Assembly: GCF_012726175.1 (NCBI RefSeq) | Contig: NZ_JAASAD010000002.1 | Span: 372,001-436,000, forward strand | Direction of reading: 5' to 3' | DNA: 64,000 bases | From: Micromonospora sp. HNM0581 | GTDB taxonomy: Bacteria; Actinomycetota; Actinomycetes; Mycobacteriales; Micromonosporaceae | Shown: positions 38,074 through 46,690 of the stretch, piece after piece | Numbering within the stretch: position 1 is the stretch's first letter | Layout: every line of letters begins with the position of its first letter | Translations under genes and position numbers: made by a program | The notes under the pieces: model-generated | The model's database searches: none | Seen by the model: the letters and a program-made list of their open reading frames with translations, nothing else | What the model was told of the DNA's origin: nothing

Positions 38074-39305
38074 CGTAGGCCGAGCGCGGTCCCGGGGCCG
38101 GTGGGGCGGGAGGCGACCCACCAGGCGATGGTGGCGGCCACGGCGACGACGCCGCTGAACAGGAACGGCGCCTCGATGCCGGCTCCGGCGGCCAGGGCCC
38201 CGCCGGCCAGCGCGCCGAGTGCGGTGCAGCTGTAGGTGACCACGCGGGAGGCGGCGATGACCCGACCGAGTAGCCCGCCCGGCACCAACCGTTGGCGTAC
38301 CGACAGCGCGGCGACGTTGAGCACGGCGAACGCGGCGCTGGTGGTGACCACCACGACCACCGCGACGGCGCGGTGCCCGACGACGGCCAGCAGGACCGGC
38401 ACGCCGGCGGTGACGGCCATGGACCAGGTCAACACGGACCGGTGCTGGAAGCGGTCGACGAGACGGTCGGCGGCGAACGAGCCGATCAGTCCACCGGCGG
38501 CGCCGGTGGCCAGCAGCAGACCGAAGCCGAACGCGCCGAGGCCGAGGGCATCGCGGGCGTAGAGCACGAAGATCGCGAACCAGGCGGTGTCCGCGGCGGC
38601 CACGGCAGCGGTGACGAGCACCAGGGTGCGCAGCATCGGCTGGCGGACGAGCCAGCGCAGACCGGCCAGGGCCCCGTCGCCGTCGGCGCTCGGCGGGGCA
38701 TCGCCGGCAGCTGCGGTGGCCCGTTGCGCCAGGGGCAGCGGCAGCGAGAGCACGAGCATCACCGCCAGAGCCAGGGTGGCCCCGTTGACGGCGAACGGGA
38801 TGGCGGCACCCAGCACGAACAGCAGGGCGCCCACCGGTGGGCCGACGAACTCGTTGCCGACGATCTCCCCGGCGACCAGCCGCCCGTTGGCCTTCTCCAG
38901 CTGCGCGTCGGAGACGAGCCTGGGTACGGCGGTCTGTGCGGCGGTGTCCCGGATGGTCTCGCCGACGCCGAGCAGGAACGCGGCGGCGACGACGAGCGAG
39001 ATGGTGGCCCAGCCCAGGGCGACCGTGGTGGCCAGCGCGGCCAGCACCACGACGCGGCCGGTGTCGGCGGCGGCGAGCAGCGTACGGGTGGCTCGGCGGT
39101 CGGCGAGGGCTCCGGCGAGCATTCCGGAGACGAGCCACGGCAGGAACTGCGCGGCGGCAACCGCACCGACGGCCAGCGGGTCGTCGGTGAGTGCGGCGGC
39201 CAGCAGCGGGAAGGCGGCCACCCGGATGCCGTCGCCGAGATTGGCCAGCGCGGCGGCGCTCCAGAAGGTCCAGAACGGCCGGCCCAGACGGTTGTGCTCA
39301 GGCAT
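38070..39305 (-). CDS. MFS transporter (multidrug-efflux-like)
   Basis: 411 residues, twelve membrane helices. GLTFWSAAALANLGDGIRVAAFPLLAA-like N-terminus, loop 2-3 GMLAGALADRRATRTLLAAADTGR (MFS motif A), and FVGPPVGALLFVLG fit the MFS_3/enterobactin-exporter-like group of drug or siderophore exporters. TACGAT lies 6 bases before ATG 39305, so leaderless initiation is likely and the longer frame is not needed. The ORF ends convergent with merR, the stop codons overlapping. Confidence 0.78.
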   Translation of the reverse strand: MPEHNRLGRPFWTFWSAAALANLGDGIRVAAFPLLAAALTDDPLAVGAVAAAQFLPWLVSGMLAGALADRRATRTLLAAADTGRVVVLAALATTVALGWATISLVVAAAFLLGVGETIRDTAAQTAVPRLVSDAQLEKANGRLVAGEIVGNEFVGPPVGALLFVLGAAIPFAVNGATLALAVMLVLSLPLPLAQRATAAAGDAPPSADGDGALAGLRWLVRQPMLRTLVLVTAAVAAADTAWFAIFVLYARDALGLGAFGFGLLLATGAAGGLIGSFAADRLVDRFQHRSVLTWSMAVTAGVPVLLAVVGHRAVAVVVVVTTSAAFAVLNVAALSVRQRLVPGGLLGRVIAASRVVTYSCTALGALAGGALAAGAGIEAPFLFSGVVAVAATIAWWVASRPTGPGTALGLR

Positions 39306-39364
39306 GTCGGGATCGTACGTGCCGCGGCGGCGGCCCCGGGCCGGGCCGCCGCCGCGCTGACGTG

Positions 39365-40855
39365 TCAGACCGCGTTGTCCGCGATGACCTGGCGGTACCA
39401 GTGGGCGCTGCGCTTGAACACCCGACGTTGGGTGGGATAGTCGACGTAGATCAATCCCCAGCGTTGCTCGTAGCCTTCGGCCCATTCGAAGTTGTCGAGC
39501 AGCGACCAGACGTGGAAGCTTTCCAGCGGCACGCCTTCGGCGATGGCCCGGTGCGCGGCCCTCAGGTGATCACGCAGGTAGGTGACGCGGCCGTCGTCCG
39601 CGACGGTGCCGTCGGCGCCGAGCACGTCGGGCGTGGGCAGGCCGTTTTCGGTGACGGTGAGGGGGATGGGCCCGTAGTCGCGGGTGACGCGGGTCAGGGT
39701 GTCGTACATCCCGTCGGGGTAGATCTGCTGCCAATCCGCCTCGGAGGTGGGCCAACGGTGTGCCGTGCCGCCGGACGCGGTGACGTAGATCGGGGTGTAG
39801 TACTGCACGGCGAGCAGGTCGATCGGGCTGGATATGATGTCGAGGTCGTCGTCGCGGATGCCCCTGACCATCCGGCTGTCGGATCCGAGGTCGGCCAGCA
39901 CGTCGGCCGGATAGTTGCCGGTCAACGCGGAGTCGAGGTAGAGGCGGTTTTCGTACCCGTCATACAGACGGGCGGCCGCGGCGGCGGCGGCGGTGTCGTC
40001 GCCGGGATAGCACGGATGCAGGTTGAAGGCGGGTCCGATCCGGCTGGTCCCGCCGGTGGCGCGCAGTGCGCGGACGGCGAGGCCGTGGGCGAGCTGTAGG
40101 TGGTGGGCGACCAGGTACGCCGCGTCGGGGTCCTGCCGGCCAGGTGCGTGGTGGCCGGACAGGTAGCCGTTCTGCACCACCGTCTTCGGTTCGTTGATGG
40201 TCAACCAGACCGGTACCCGGTCGCCGAGGGCGTCGAAGACGATGGTGGCGTAGTCGGCGAAGCGTTGGGCGACGTCGCGGTTCTCCCAGCCGCCGGTGTC
40301 CTGCAGGCTCTGCGGCAGGTCCCAGTGGAACAGCGTGGCCATCGGGGCGATCCCGCGTTCGTGTAGGCCGTCGACGAGGCGTCGGTAGAAGTCGAGGCCG
40401 CGTCGGTTGGCGGCGCCGGTTCCGTCGGGCTGGATGCGCGGCCAGGAGATGGAGAACCGGTAGCTGCGCAGCCCCAGGTCACGCATCAGATCGAGGTCTT
40501 CGGCATAACGTTGGTAGTGGTCGGCCGCGACGTCGCCGGTGTCGCCGTTGCGGATACGTCCGGGGGTGTGGCTGAACGTGTCCCAGATCGACTCGCCGCG
40601 GCCGTCCTCTTTGGCGGCGCCCTCGATCTGGTAGGCGGAGGTTGCGGCACCCCAGCCGAAGTCGGGTGGGAAGGAGCGTCGGGTGGCCGGATCAGATGCC
40701 GTCGCCGTGTCGTCGGCCTGATCAGTGGGTTGGCAGCCGCCGAGCCCGGTGGCGGTGGTGGCTAGGGCGGTGGTGCCGAGCACCGCACCGACCGGGGTGG
40801 CGGCGGCTGAGAGCGCCGCGCGGCGCAGCAGGTGCCGCCTGGTGAGTATCGACAT
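39365..40855 (-). CDS. Exported GH1 beta-glucosidase (Tat lipoprotein)
   Basis: 496 residues. The N-terminus TRRHLLRRAALSAAATPVG is a twin-arginine signal and LGGC at about 37-40 is a lipobox, so the enzyme is probably a surface lipoprotein. The mature GH1 barrel starts FPPDFGWGAATSAYQIEGA; acid/base Glu is in WLTINEPKT, and the nucleophile Glu in LTVTENGLPTP; LDNFEWAEGYEQRWGLIYVDYPTQRR ends the fold. It cleaves cellobiose or other beta-glucosides. In Streptomyces the CebR-regulated BglC is cytoplasmic, so export here is notable. A CebR-type box lies 38 bases upstream of the start. Confidence 0.85.
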   Translation of the reverse strand: MSILTRRHLLRRAALSAAATPVGAVLGTTALATTATGLGGCQPTDQADDTATASDPATRRSFPPDFGWGAATSAYQIEGAAKEDGRGESIWDTFSHTPGRIRNGDTGDVAADHYQRYAEDLDLMRDLGLRSYRFSISWPRIQPDGTGAANRRGLDFYRRLVDGLHERGIAPMATLFHWDLPQSLQDTGGWENRDVAQRFADYATIVFDALGDRVPVWLTINEPKTVVQNGYLSGHHAPGRQDPDAAYLVAHHLQLAHGLAVRALRATGGTSRIGPAFNLHPCYPGDDTAAAAAAARLYDGYENRLYLDSALTGNYPADVLADLGSDSRMVRGIRDDDLDIISSPIDLLAVQYYTPIYVTASGGTAHRWPTSEADWQQIYPDGMYDTLTRVTRDYGPIPLTVTENGLPTPDVLGADGTVADDGRVTYLRDHLRAAHRAIAEGVPLESFHVWSLLDNFEWAEGYEQRWGLIYVDYPTQRRVFKRSAHWYRQVIADNAV

Positions 40856-40893
40856 GGGTTCTCCTCGTGGATGGTGACGACCGCCTGAGCCTC

Positions 40894-40905
40894 GGGAGCG
40901 CTCCC
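40894..40905. promoter_or_regulatory. CebR-type operator of the beta-glucosidase
   Basis: GGGAGCGCTCCC, a perfect 12-bp palindrome, within CGGGAGCGCTCCCA (40893-40906), 13 of 14 bases of the CebR/CelR consensus TGGGAGCGCTCCCA. It lies 38 bases upstream of the GH1 start, where a LacI-family repressor would block transcription until cellobiose binds. Confidence 0.75.
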
Positions 40906-41187
40906 AAAGGGGAAGGGGTTAGGCGGTTGCGAGTCGTCGCGGAGGGTGTGTCGGCGGACTGCCTCGGTGACGGTTTCCTGGGGTGGGAAGGGCGCTGTGC
41001 CGGTCGGGCGGTCGGTGCGGCGGGACCGGGTGCGCCGATTACCGCAGCGGACCGGCGGTGCGCGCCCGGGCGGTCGGCGGGGCGTCGCGGGTGGCGGTCG
41101 GCGGACGGGTCGACTGCGGTGCGGGGCGCGCTGGTGGTGCGCGTCTGACCCGTCGGCCTCTTTTCCCATCGTGTACGGGGGTTTAGT

Positions 41188-41220
41188 GTGGGGACGGGGG
41201 AGGGCAACCCCCGTCCCCAC
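41188..41220. terminator. 13-bp hairpin in the GH1-GH48 gap
   Basis: GTGGGGACGGGGG, seven-base loop, CCCCCGTCCCCAC. It is perfect and strong but not next to any gene end I can support, so it may insulate the two divergent promoters or end an uncharted transcript. The flanking sequence (40910-41185) shows only GC-rich, gene-poor sequence. Confidence 0.5.
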
Positions 41221-41433
41221 CGTGTTGCGGTACACGCACGTTCCGGATTGGCGTCCCAGTTGTGCGTGTCGCGCGGGAGCCGGGCCACGCGAGTGGCTGA
41301 GGATCCACCTCCCTCCACTGTGGTGGGGTGACGGCTGACGGCGGTGTCCGGGCTGGTCCGCCGTCGGCCCGTGGTCTGTTCCCCGGAACCGTGGGCGCGG
41401 TGCCGGGCGTTAATCCGGGTGTAACCCTGTCGA

Positions 41434-41447
41434 TGGAAGCGCTCCCA
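41434..41447. promoter_or_regulatory. CebR-type operator 1 of the GH48 gene
   Basis: TGGAAGCGCTCCCA, one mismatch to the 14-bp consensus; the dyad extends to 24 bases (41429-41452) with one mismatched pair. It lies about 363 bases before the GH48 start. Confidence 0.7.
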
Positions 41448-41546
41448 TCGACGTTGCTGCGACTGTAACGCTCGTCACGGCTTTGTGAAACCCCCAAAAC
41501 GAGATCGAAACAACTCAGCGTTTTCCGGAAGCCCTGGCCTTGGTTT

Positions 41547-41560
41547 TGGGAGCGCTTCCA
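41547..41560. promoter_or_regulatory. CebR-type operator 2 of the GH48 gene
   Basis: TGGGAGCGCTTCCA, one mismatch to the consensus, 249 bases before the GH48 start. Two boxes about 113 bases apart (centre to centre) could support loop formation by a tetrameric or paired LacI-type repressor. Confidence 0.7.
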
Positions 41561-41809
41561 TGGCACACTGTCGATCGACCGCGCGGAGCCAAGGTACGCG
41601 TGAGCGCGGGTCGCCGAGGGCTTCCGGCTCGTCCGGTACGGCGTCCTGCCAGCAGCGGGAGCGGCTGCCGTTCACACGGCGCCCCGCCGCGCCGGCCCAA
41701 CCGGGCCGCAGCGACCACCATCCACGGCACCTCGGCGGACCCGTCCTTGCCGGGGTGTCACCGCCGGGGCGTCACCGCTTCCGGCCTGGTCCGAGGAGAC
41801 ACCGCGTAG

Positions 41810-44710
41810 ATGAAAACTCAGACTAGACGTCGGCGCCTGGCGTGGCTCGCAGCCGCGGCGCTGGCAATCAGTGGGGCCACCGTCCCCGCCGCCGCCGCGC
41901 AGGCCGCGCCGGCCTGCGACGTGGTCTACACGACGAACGACTGGAGCACCGGCTTCACCGCCAACGTGACCATCAAGAACACCGGCGACGCGATCAACGG
42001 ATGGACGCTGCGGTTCGCCTTCCCCGGCAACCAGCGCGTCACCCAGGGCTGGTCGGCCCGGTGGAGTCAGAGCGGTAACCAGGTCACCGCCGTCAACGAG
42101 TCCTACAACGGCAACATCGCCGCCGGCGGCAGCACCAGCATCGGCTTCAACGGCTCGTACTCCGGCACCAACGCGAAACCGACCTCCTTCTCGGTGAACG
42201 GAGTCACCTGCGGTGGTGCGGCACAGCAGCCACCGACGGTCAGCCTGTCGGTGCCCGCCGGACCGTTCACGGCACCGGCGACCGTGCCGCTGACCGCCAC
42301 CGCCAGCGACCCCGACGGCACCATCGCCCGGGTGGAGTTCTACCGCAACGGACTACTCGTCAACACCGACACCACGGCACCGTACGCGTACACCCTGGAG
42401 GGCCTGCCGGCCGGTGACTACACCGTGCAGGCCCGGGCGTTCGACAACAGTGGCCTGTCGGCGGTCGCCGAGCGGTCGTTCACCGTCGCCGGCTCCACCT
42501 CGCCGGCGCTCGTCGCCACGCCGACCGCACTGACCGTGCCCGAGGGTGGCAGCTCGACGTTCAACCTCAAGCTGAACCGGGCACCCACCTCGAACGTGGC
42601 GGTGGGCCTGGCCCGCACCGGCGACCCGGACGTCACCGTCACCCCGACCTCGGCGACGCTGACCACGTCGAACTGGAACACCGGTGTCAACGTGACCGTC
42701 CGGGCGGCTGAGGACTCCGACACCGTCGGTGGCACCGCCACCGTCACCGCCTCGGCCACCGGCCACACCCCGGCGACGGTCACCGTCACCGAGATCGACA
42801 ACGATGTGCCCGGTGGCGACGGCGAGTACGTGCAGCGCTTCCTCACCCAGTACAACAAGATCAAGAACTCGGGCTACTTCAGCCCGGAGGGCGTGCCGTA
42901 CCACTCGATCGAGACGCTCATCGTCGAGGCACCCGACCACGGCCACGAAACCACCTCCGAGGCGTTCAGCTTCTGGCTGTGGCTGGAGGCCTACTACGGC
43001 CGGGTGACCCAGAACTGGGCACCGTTCAACAGCGCCTGGACGGTGATGGAGAAGTACATCATCCCCTCCTCGGCCGACCAGCCGACCGCCGGCGCCGCAG
43101 GCGACGCCCAGTACGCCGCCGAGCACGACCTGCCCAACCAGTACCCGTCGCAGCTGCAACCATCGGTACCGGTGGGCGCCGACCCGCTGCGCTCCGAACT
43201 GCGCTCCACCTACGGCACCGGTGACATCTACGGCATGCACTGGCTGCTCGACGTCGACAACGTCTACGGCTACGGCCGCTGCGGCGACGGCACCACCCGC
43301 CCGGCGTACATCAACACCTTCCAGCGGGGCACCCAGGAGTCGGTGTGGGAGACCGTGCCGCAGCCGTCCTGCGACACCTTCGCCCACGGTGGCCAGTACG
43401 GCTACCTCGACCTGTTCATCAAGGAGTCGGGTACCCCGGCCAAGCAGTGGAAGTACACCAACGCCCCGGACGCCGACGCCCGCGCCGTGCAGGCCGCGTA
43501 CTGGGCACTGACCTGGGCCAAGGAGCAGAACAAGGCGGCCGACGTGTCGGCCACCGTGGCCAAGGCCGCCAAGATGGGTGACTACCTGCGGTACGCCCTG
43601 TTCGACAAGTACTTCAAGCGGGTCGGCAACTGTGTCGGGGCCAGCACCTGCCCGGCCGGCACCGGCCGCGAGGCCGCCCACTACCTGCTGTCCTGGTACT
43701 ACGCCTGGGGCGGGGCGTACGAGACCAGCCAGAACTGGTCCTGGCGGATCGGCTCCAGCCACAGCCACTTCGGCTACCAGAACCCGTTCGCGGCCTGGGC
43801 GTTGACGAACGTCAACGAGCTCAAGCCGCGCTCGGCAACCGCTGCGGCCGACTGGACCAACAGCCTCAACCGGCAGCTGGAATTCTACACCTGGCTCCAG
43901 TCGGCCGAGGGCGGCATAGCCGGTGGCGCGACCAACAGCTGGGGCGGGCACTACGGCACGCCACCGGCCGGCACGGCGACCTTCTACGGCATGTTCTACG
44001 ACGAGGACCCGGTCTACAACGACCCGCCGTCGAACCAGTGGTTCGGGATGCAGGCGTGGTCCATGCAGCGCATCGCCGAGCTGTACCTGGTCAGCGGAAA
44101 CGCAAAGGCCAAGGCGCTGCTCGACAAGTGGGTGCCGTGGGCGATCGCCAACACCACGCTGGGCGCCGACTGGTCCATCCCGTCGGACATGAAGTGGACC
44201 GGCCAGCCCAACAACTGGAACCCGAGCAACCCGCAGCCGAACACCAACCTGCACGTCGAGGTGACGGTCAAGGGCCAGGACGTCGGCGTCGCCGCCGCCT
44301 ACGCTCGCACCCTCATCGCGTACGCGGCCAAGTCGGGCAACACGGCGGCGAAGACCACCGCCAAGGGCCTGCTCGACGCCCTGCACGCCGCCAGCGACGC
44401 CCAGGGTGTCTCGACGGTGGAGAAGCGTGGCGACTACCGGCGCTTCGACGACGTCTACAACGCCTCCACCGGGCAGGGCCTCTACATCCCGCCAGGCTGG
44501 ACCGGTCGGATGCCCAACGGCGACCAGATCGCCCCGGGCAAGAGCTTCGTCGACATCCGGTCGTTCTACAAGAACGACCCGGCGTGGCCGAAGGTGCAGG
44601 CGTACCTCGACGGTGGGCCAGAGCCCGAGTTCCGCTACCACCGTTTCTGGGCCCAGGCGGACGTCGCCATGGCCTACGCCGACTACGGAAAGTTGTTCCC
44701 CAACGGCTGA
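41810..44710 (+). CDS. GH48 reducing-end cellobiohydrolase with CBM2
   Basis: 966-residue secreted cellulase. A signal peptide (MKTQTRRRRLAWLAAAALAI) ends near residue 32. Residues about 35-135 form a family 2 cellulose-binding module (CDVVYTTNDWSTGFTANVTI, with conserved surface Trp in GWTLRF and QGWSARWSQ). Two beta-sandwich modules follow: an Ig-like domain (about 140-228) and a Calx-beta-like domain (about 232-325, ALTVPEGGSSTFNLKL). The GH48 catalytic domain begins at about 339 (GEYVQRFLTQYNKIKNSGYFS) with VEAPDHGHETTSEAFSFWLWLEAY containing the proposed catalytic Glu. It processively releases cellobiose from chain ends. Start ATG 41810 follows GAGGAGAC at a long distance; two CebR boxes and a leader over 200 bases precede it. 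Confidence 0.92.
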   Translation: MKTQTRRRRLAWLAAAALAISGATVPAAAAQAAPACDVVYTTNDWSTGFTANVTIKNTGDAINGWTLRFAFPGNQRVTQGWSARWSQSGNQVTAVNESYNGNIAAGGSTSIGFNGSYSGTNAKPTSFSVNGVTCGGAAQQPPTVSLSVPAGPFTAPATVPLTATASDPDGTIARVEFYRNGLLVNTDTTAPYAYTLEGLPAGDYTVQARAFDNSGLSAVAERSFTVAGSTSPALVATPTALTVPEGGSSTFNLKLNRAPTSNVAVGLARTGDPDVTVTPTSATLTTSNWNTGVNVTVRAAEDSDTVGGTATVTASATGHTPATVTVTEIDNDVPGGDGEYVQRFLTQYNKIKNSGYFSPEGVPYHSIETLIVEAPDHGHETTSEAFSFWLWLEAYYGRVTQNWAPFNSAWTVMEKYIIPSSADQPTAGAAGDAQYAAEHDLPNQYPSQLQPSVPVGADPLRSELRSTYGTGDIYGMHWLLDVDNVYGYGRCGDGTTRPAYINTFQRGTQESVWETVPQPSCDTFAHGGQYGYLDLFIKESGTPAKQWKYTNAPDADARAVQAAYWALTWAKEQNKAADVSATVAKAAKMGDYLRYALFDKYFKRVGNCVGASTCPAGTGREAAHYLLSWYYAWGGAYETSQNWSWRIGSSHSHFGYQNPFAAWALTNVNELKPRSATAAADWTNSLNRQLEFYTWLQSAEGGIAGGATNSWGGHYGTPPAGTATFYGMFYDEDPVYNDPPSNQWFGMQAWSMQRIAELYLVSGNAKAKALLDKWVPWAIANTTLGADWSIPSDMKWTGQPNNWNPSNPQPNTNLHVEVTVKGQDVGVAAAYARTLIAYAAKSGNTAAKTTAKGLLDALHAASDAQGVSTVEKRGDYRRFDDVYNASTGQGLYIPPGWTGRMPNGDQIAPGKSFVDIRSFYKNDPAWPKVQAYLDGGPEPEFRYHRFWAQADVAMAYADYGKLFPNG

Positions 44711-44717
44711 ACGAACT

Positions 44718-44747
44718 CCTCCGGACGGGCGGTCACCCGCCCGGAGG
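44718..44747 (+). terminator. Terminator after the GH48 gene
   Basis: CCTCCGGACGGG, loop CGGTCA, CCCGCCCGGAGG: 12-base arms with one mismatch, 8 bases after the cellulase stop codon. Confidence 0.6.
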
Positions 44748-44956
44748 CACCGGCCGAGCCTCGGGGTAGAGGTCAGGTCCGGTTGACGGCCTGACACCCA
44801 CGGTCAGGCCGGGGTGGGTCGACCCTCTGGCCGACGCAGCGGAGTGGCCGACCCACCCCACCCGACCCCGACCACCGGGCACGACGCGCACATGGCGCAA
44901 AAAAGTGACTGCCCCCGGATCACAAGCCGGCTCGGGACGGAGTAACGTACATCACC

Positions 44957-44988
44957 GGAGAGGCCGCTCCCCCCGTGGCGGCCTCTCC
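44957..44988. terminator. C-loop hairpin after DUF3159 gene
   Basis: GGAGAGGCCGC and its exact complement GCGGCCTCTCC around a loop with six consecutive C. On the minus strand it follows the DUF3159 stop codon directly and would terminate it; on the plus strand it ends in CTTAT and could be the 3' end of a small RNA (see findings). Confidence 0.6.
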
Positions 44989-44989
44989 C

Positions 44990-45715
44990 TTATCGTGTCG
45001 GCCCCGACGCCTCGGACCCGCCGTCGTCGCATGCTCTCTCGGCCGGATCGGCCTGCGCTGGCACCGGGTGTCGCAGCCCTGGGTGACCGGCCGGCAACGA
45101 CTTCCGCAGCACAGCCCAACTGACCGCCAACGCGGCCGCCACCAGCGGCCAGGTGAGCCCCACCCGGGCCGCCGTCAGGGCGAGCACGTGACCGCCGAGA
45201 TACAGCGGCACGAACACCGCCAACCGCAACAGGTAGGTCGCCGTCCACACCCAGCTCGCCCGGCCGTACCCGCGCAGCAGCGCCGGGTCACGACGCCACC
45301 TCCCACGCTGCCCCAACACCGTGCCGACGACCACACCGAGCAGCGGCCAACCCACCACGATGCTGACCGCCCACACCAGCGCGCTGGCGGCGTTGGCCAG
45401 CACCTGCAGGAGAAAGAAATCCTCGGCCCGCCCGGTCCGTACCGCCACCAACGCGGCCACGCAGACCGCCAGCAGCCCGACAAGCACCGACCGGGGCCGG
45501 TCACCCCGACGCAACCGCCAACCGGCCACCACCGTCCCAGCGACCAGAGCCGCCGCCACCCCGACCCCCACCGACCGGCCGGCCACCAGCCAACCCAGAG
45601 TGAACGCGACAGGCGGTACGGTGGCGTCCACGGCTCCCCGACGCCCACCGAGCAGATCGGCCAGCGACTCCGGCCGCCCGACCGTGGTGGCGTCCCGCTC
45701 CGACGAACCGGTCAC
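44990..45715 (-). CDS. DUF3159 membrane protein
   Basis: 241 residues with about six membrane helices. LADLLGGRRGAVDATVPPVAFTLGWLVAG, RTGRAEDFFLLQVLANAASALVWAVSIVVGWPLLGVVVG and YGRASWVWTATYLLRLAVFVPLY are typical of the DUF3159 family of actinobacteria. Function unknown. GTG 45715 follows GGAGGGGAC; the longer frame upstream is not conserved-looking. Divergent from the phosphatase gene. Confidence 0.75.
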   Translation of the reverse strand: MTGSSERDATTVGRPESLADLLGGRRGAVDATVPPVAFTLGWLVAGRSVGVGVAAALVAGTVVAGWRLRRGDRPRSVLVGLLAVCVAALVAVRTGRAEDFFLLQVLANAASALVWAVSIVVGWPLLGVVVGTVLGQRGRWRRDPALLRGYGRASWVWTATYLLRLAVFVPLYLGGHVLALTAARVGLTWPLVAAALAVSWAVLRKSLPAGHPGLRHPVPAQADPAERACDDGGSEASGPTR

Positions 45716-45798
45716 GTCCCCTCCTTCACCTGCGGCCCAACCTATCGCCACCCGGTGGGCGGGCCACCGGCCGGACGCCTGTGATGTGCCGCTAAGTT

Positions 45799-46686
45799 GT
45801 GCGGGTGCCTGTGACGCCCCGGGGTGGTACCGCGGTCTGGTTGGTTGTGCTGGCCCTGGCCCAGACAGCGGCCTTCGTCGCTGTCTGGCAGTTCGCCCTG
45901 CACACGGAGGTCGGTCAATGGATCGACACCGTGGCCCTCACCGGCAACCAGATCGGCCGTGACCACATCGAAGGACCGGTCGACCGGATCCTCAACGCGA
46001 TGTCCGTGGTGTCGTTGCTGGCGGCGACCCTGACGATCGGGTTCATCGCCCTGATCCGGGGACGGGTCGCGCTCGCCGTCGCGGCCACCCTGCTGATCGC
46101 CGGCGCCAACGTCACCACCCAACTGCTCAAGTACGGGCTCAACCGCCCCGACTACGGCATCGACCTGGAACGGGTGTACGTCGGTAACAGCCTGCCCAGC
46201 GGGCACACCACGGTCGCCGGATCGGTGGCAGTGGCCCTGGTGCTCGTACTGCCGCCGAAGGTCCGGGCGATCGCCGCCGTCATCGGAGCCGGCTACGCCG
46301 CGACCGCCGGAGTGGCGACCCTGTCGGCGGGTTGGCACCGCCCCAGCGACGCGGTCGCCGCGTTCCTGGTGGTCGGGGTCTGGGCGGCGCTGGCCGGCCT
46401 ACTGCTGCTGATCACCCAACGGGAACGGGCGGAAGTTGCATCCGGCGACGCGCACCGGCTCACCGTCCTGCTGCTGGGGGTGGGCGGGGCGCTGGTGCTC
46501 GCCTGCTGCGCGCTGGCACTGTGGTGGCTGGTGGGCCTGCGGTTCACCCCCGTGGCGGATCTGTCCCGCCGTCCGCTGTTCCTCGGCTACGCCGGTAGCG
46601 CCGCCGGCATCGCCGGTTCCATGGCGGTGGTGATGGCCCTGGCACTCACCGCCGTGCACCGGCTCGTCCCGCGCCACCAGGGCTGA
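45799..46686 (+). CDS. PAP2-family membrane phosphatase
   Basis: About 293-295 residues, six to seven helices. The three PAP2 motifs are visible: LLKYGLNRPDYG (about 110-121), LPSGHTTVAGS (about 135) and SAGWHRPSDAVAAFL (about 177), the last with the His-Asp of the active site. It dephosphorylates a lipid phosphate such as undecaprenyl or phosphatidyl substrates. TAAGTT at 45793-45798 could be a -10 box for leaderless initiation at GTG 45805 (two codons inside the listed start). The last two helices lie C-terminal to the domain. Confidence 0.78.
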   Translation: MRVPVTPRGGTAVWLVVLALAQTAAFVAVWQFALHTEVGQWIDTVALTGNQIGRDHIEGPVDRILNAMSVVSLLAATLTIGFIALIRGRVALAVAATLLIAGANVTTQLLKYGLNRPDYGIDLERVYVGNSLPSGHTTVAGSVAVALVLVLPPKVRAIAAVIGAGYAATAGVATLSAGWHRPSDAVAAFLVVGVWAALAGLLLLITQRERAEVASGDAHRLTVLLLGVGGALVLACCALALWWLVGLRFTPVADLSRRPLFLGYAGSAAGIAGSMAVVMALALTAVHRLVPRHQG

Positions 46687-46690
46687 CCGG

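Noticed and set aside
42353..44797. An 814-codon frame opposite the GH48 gene
   Set aside because: Val/Gly/Arg-rich antisense of a gene with clear GH48 and CBM2 motifs; no ribosome site or family pattern.
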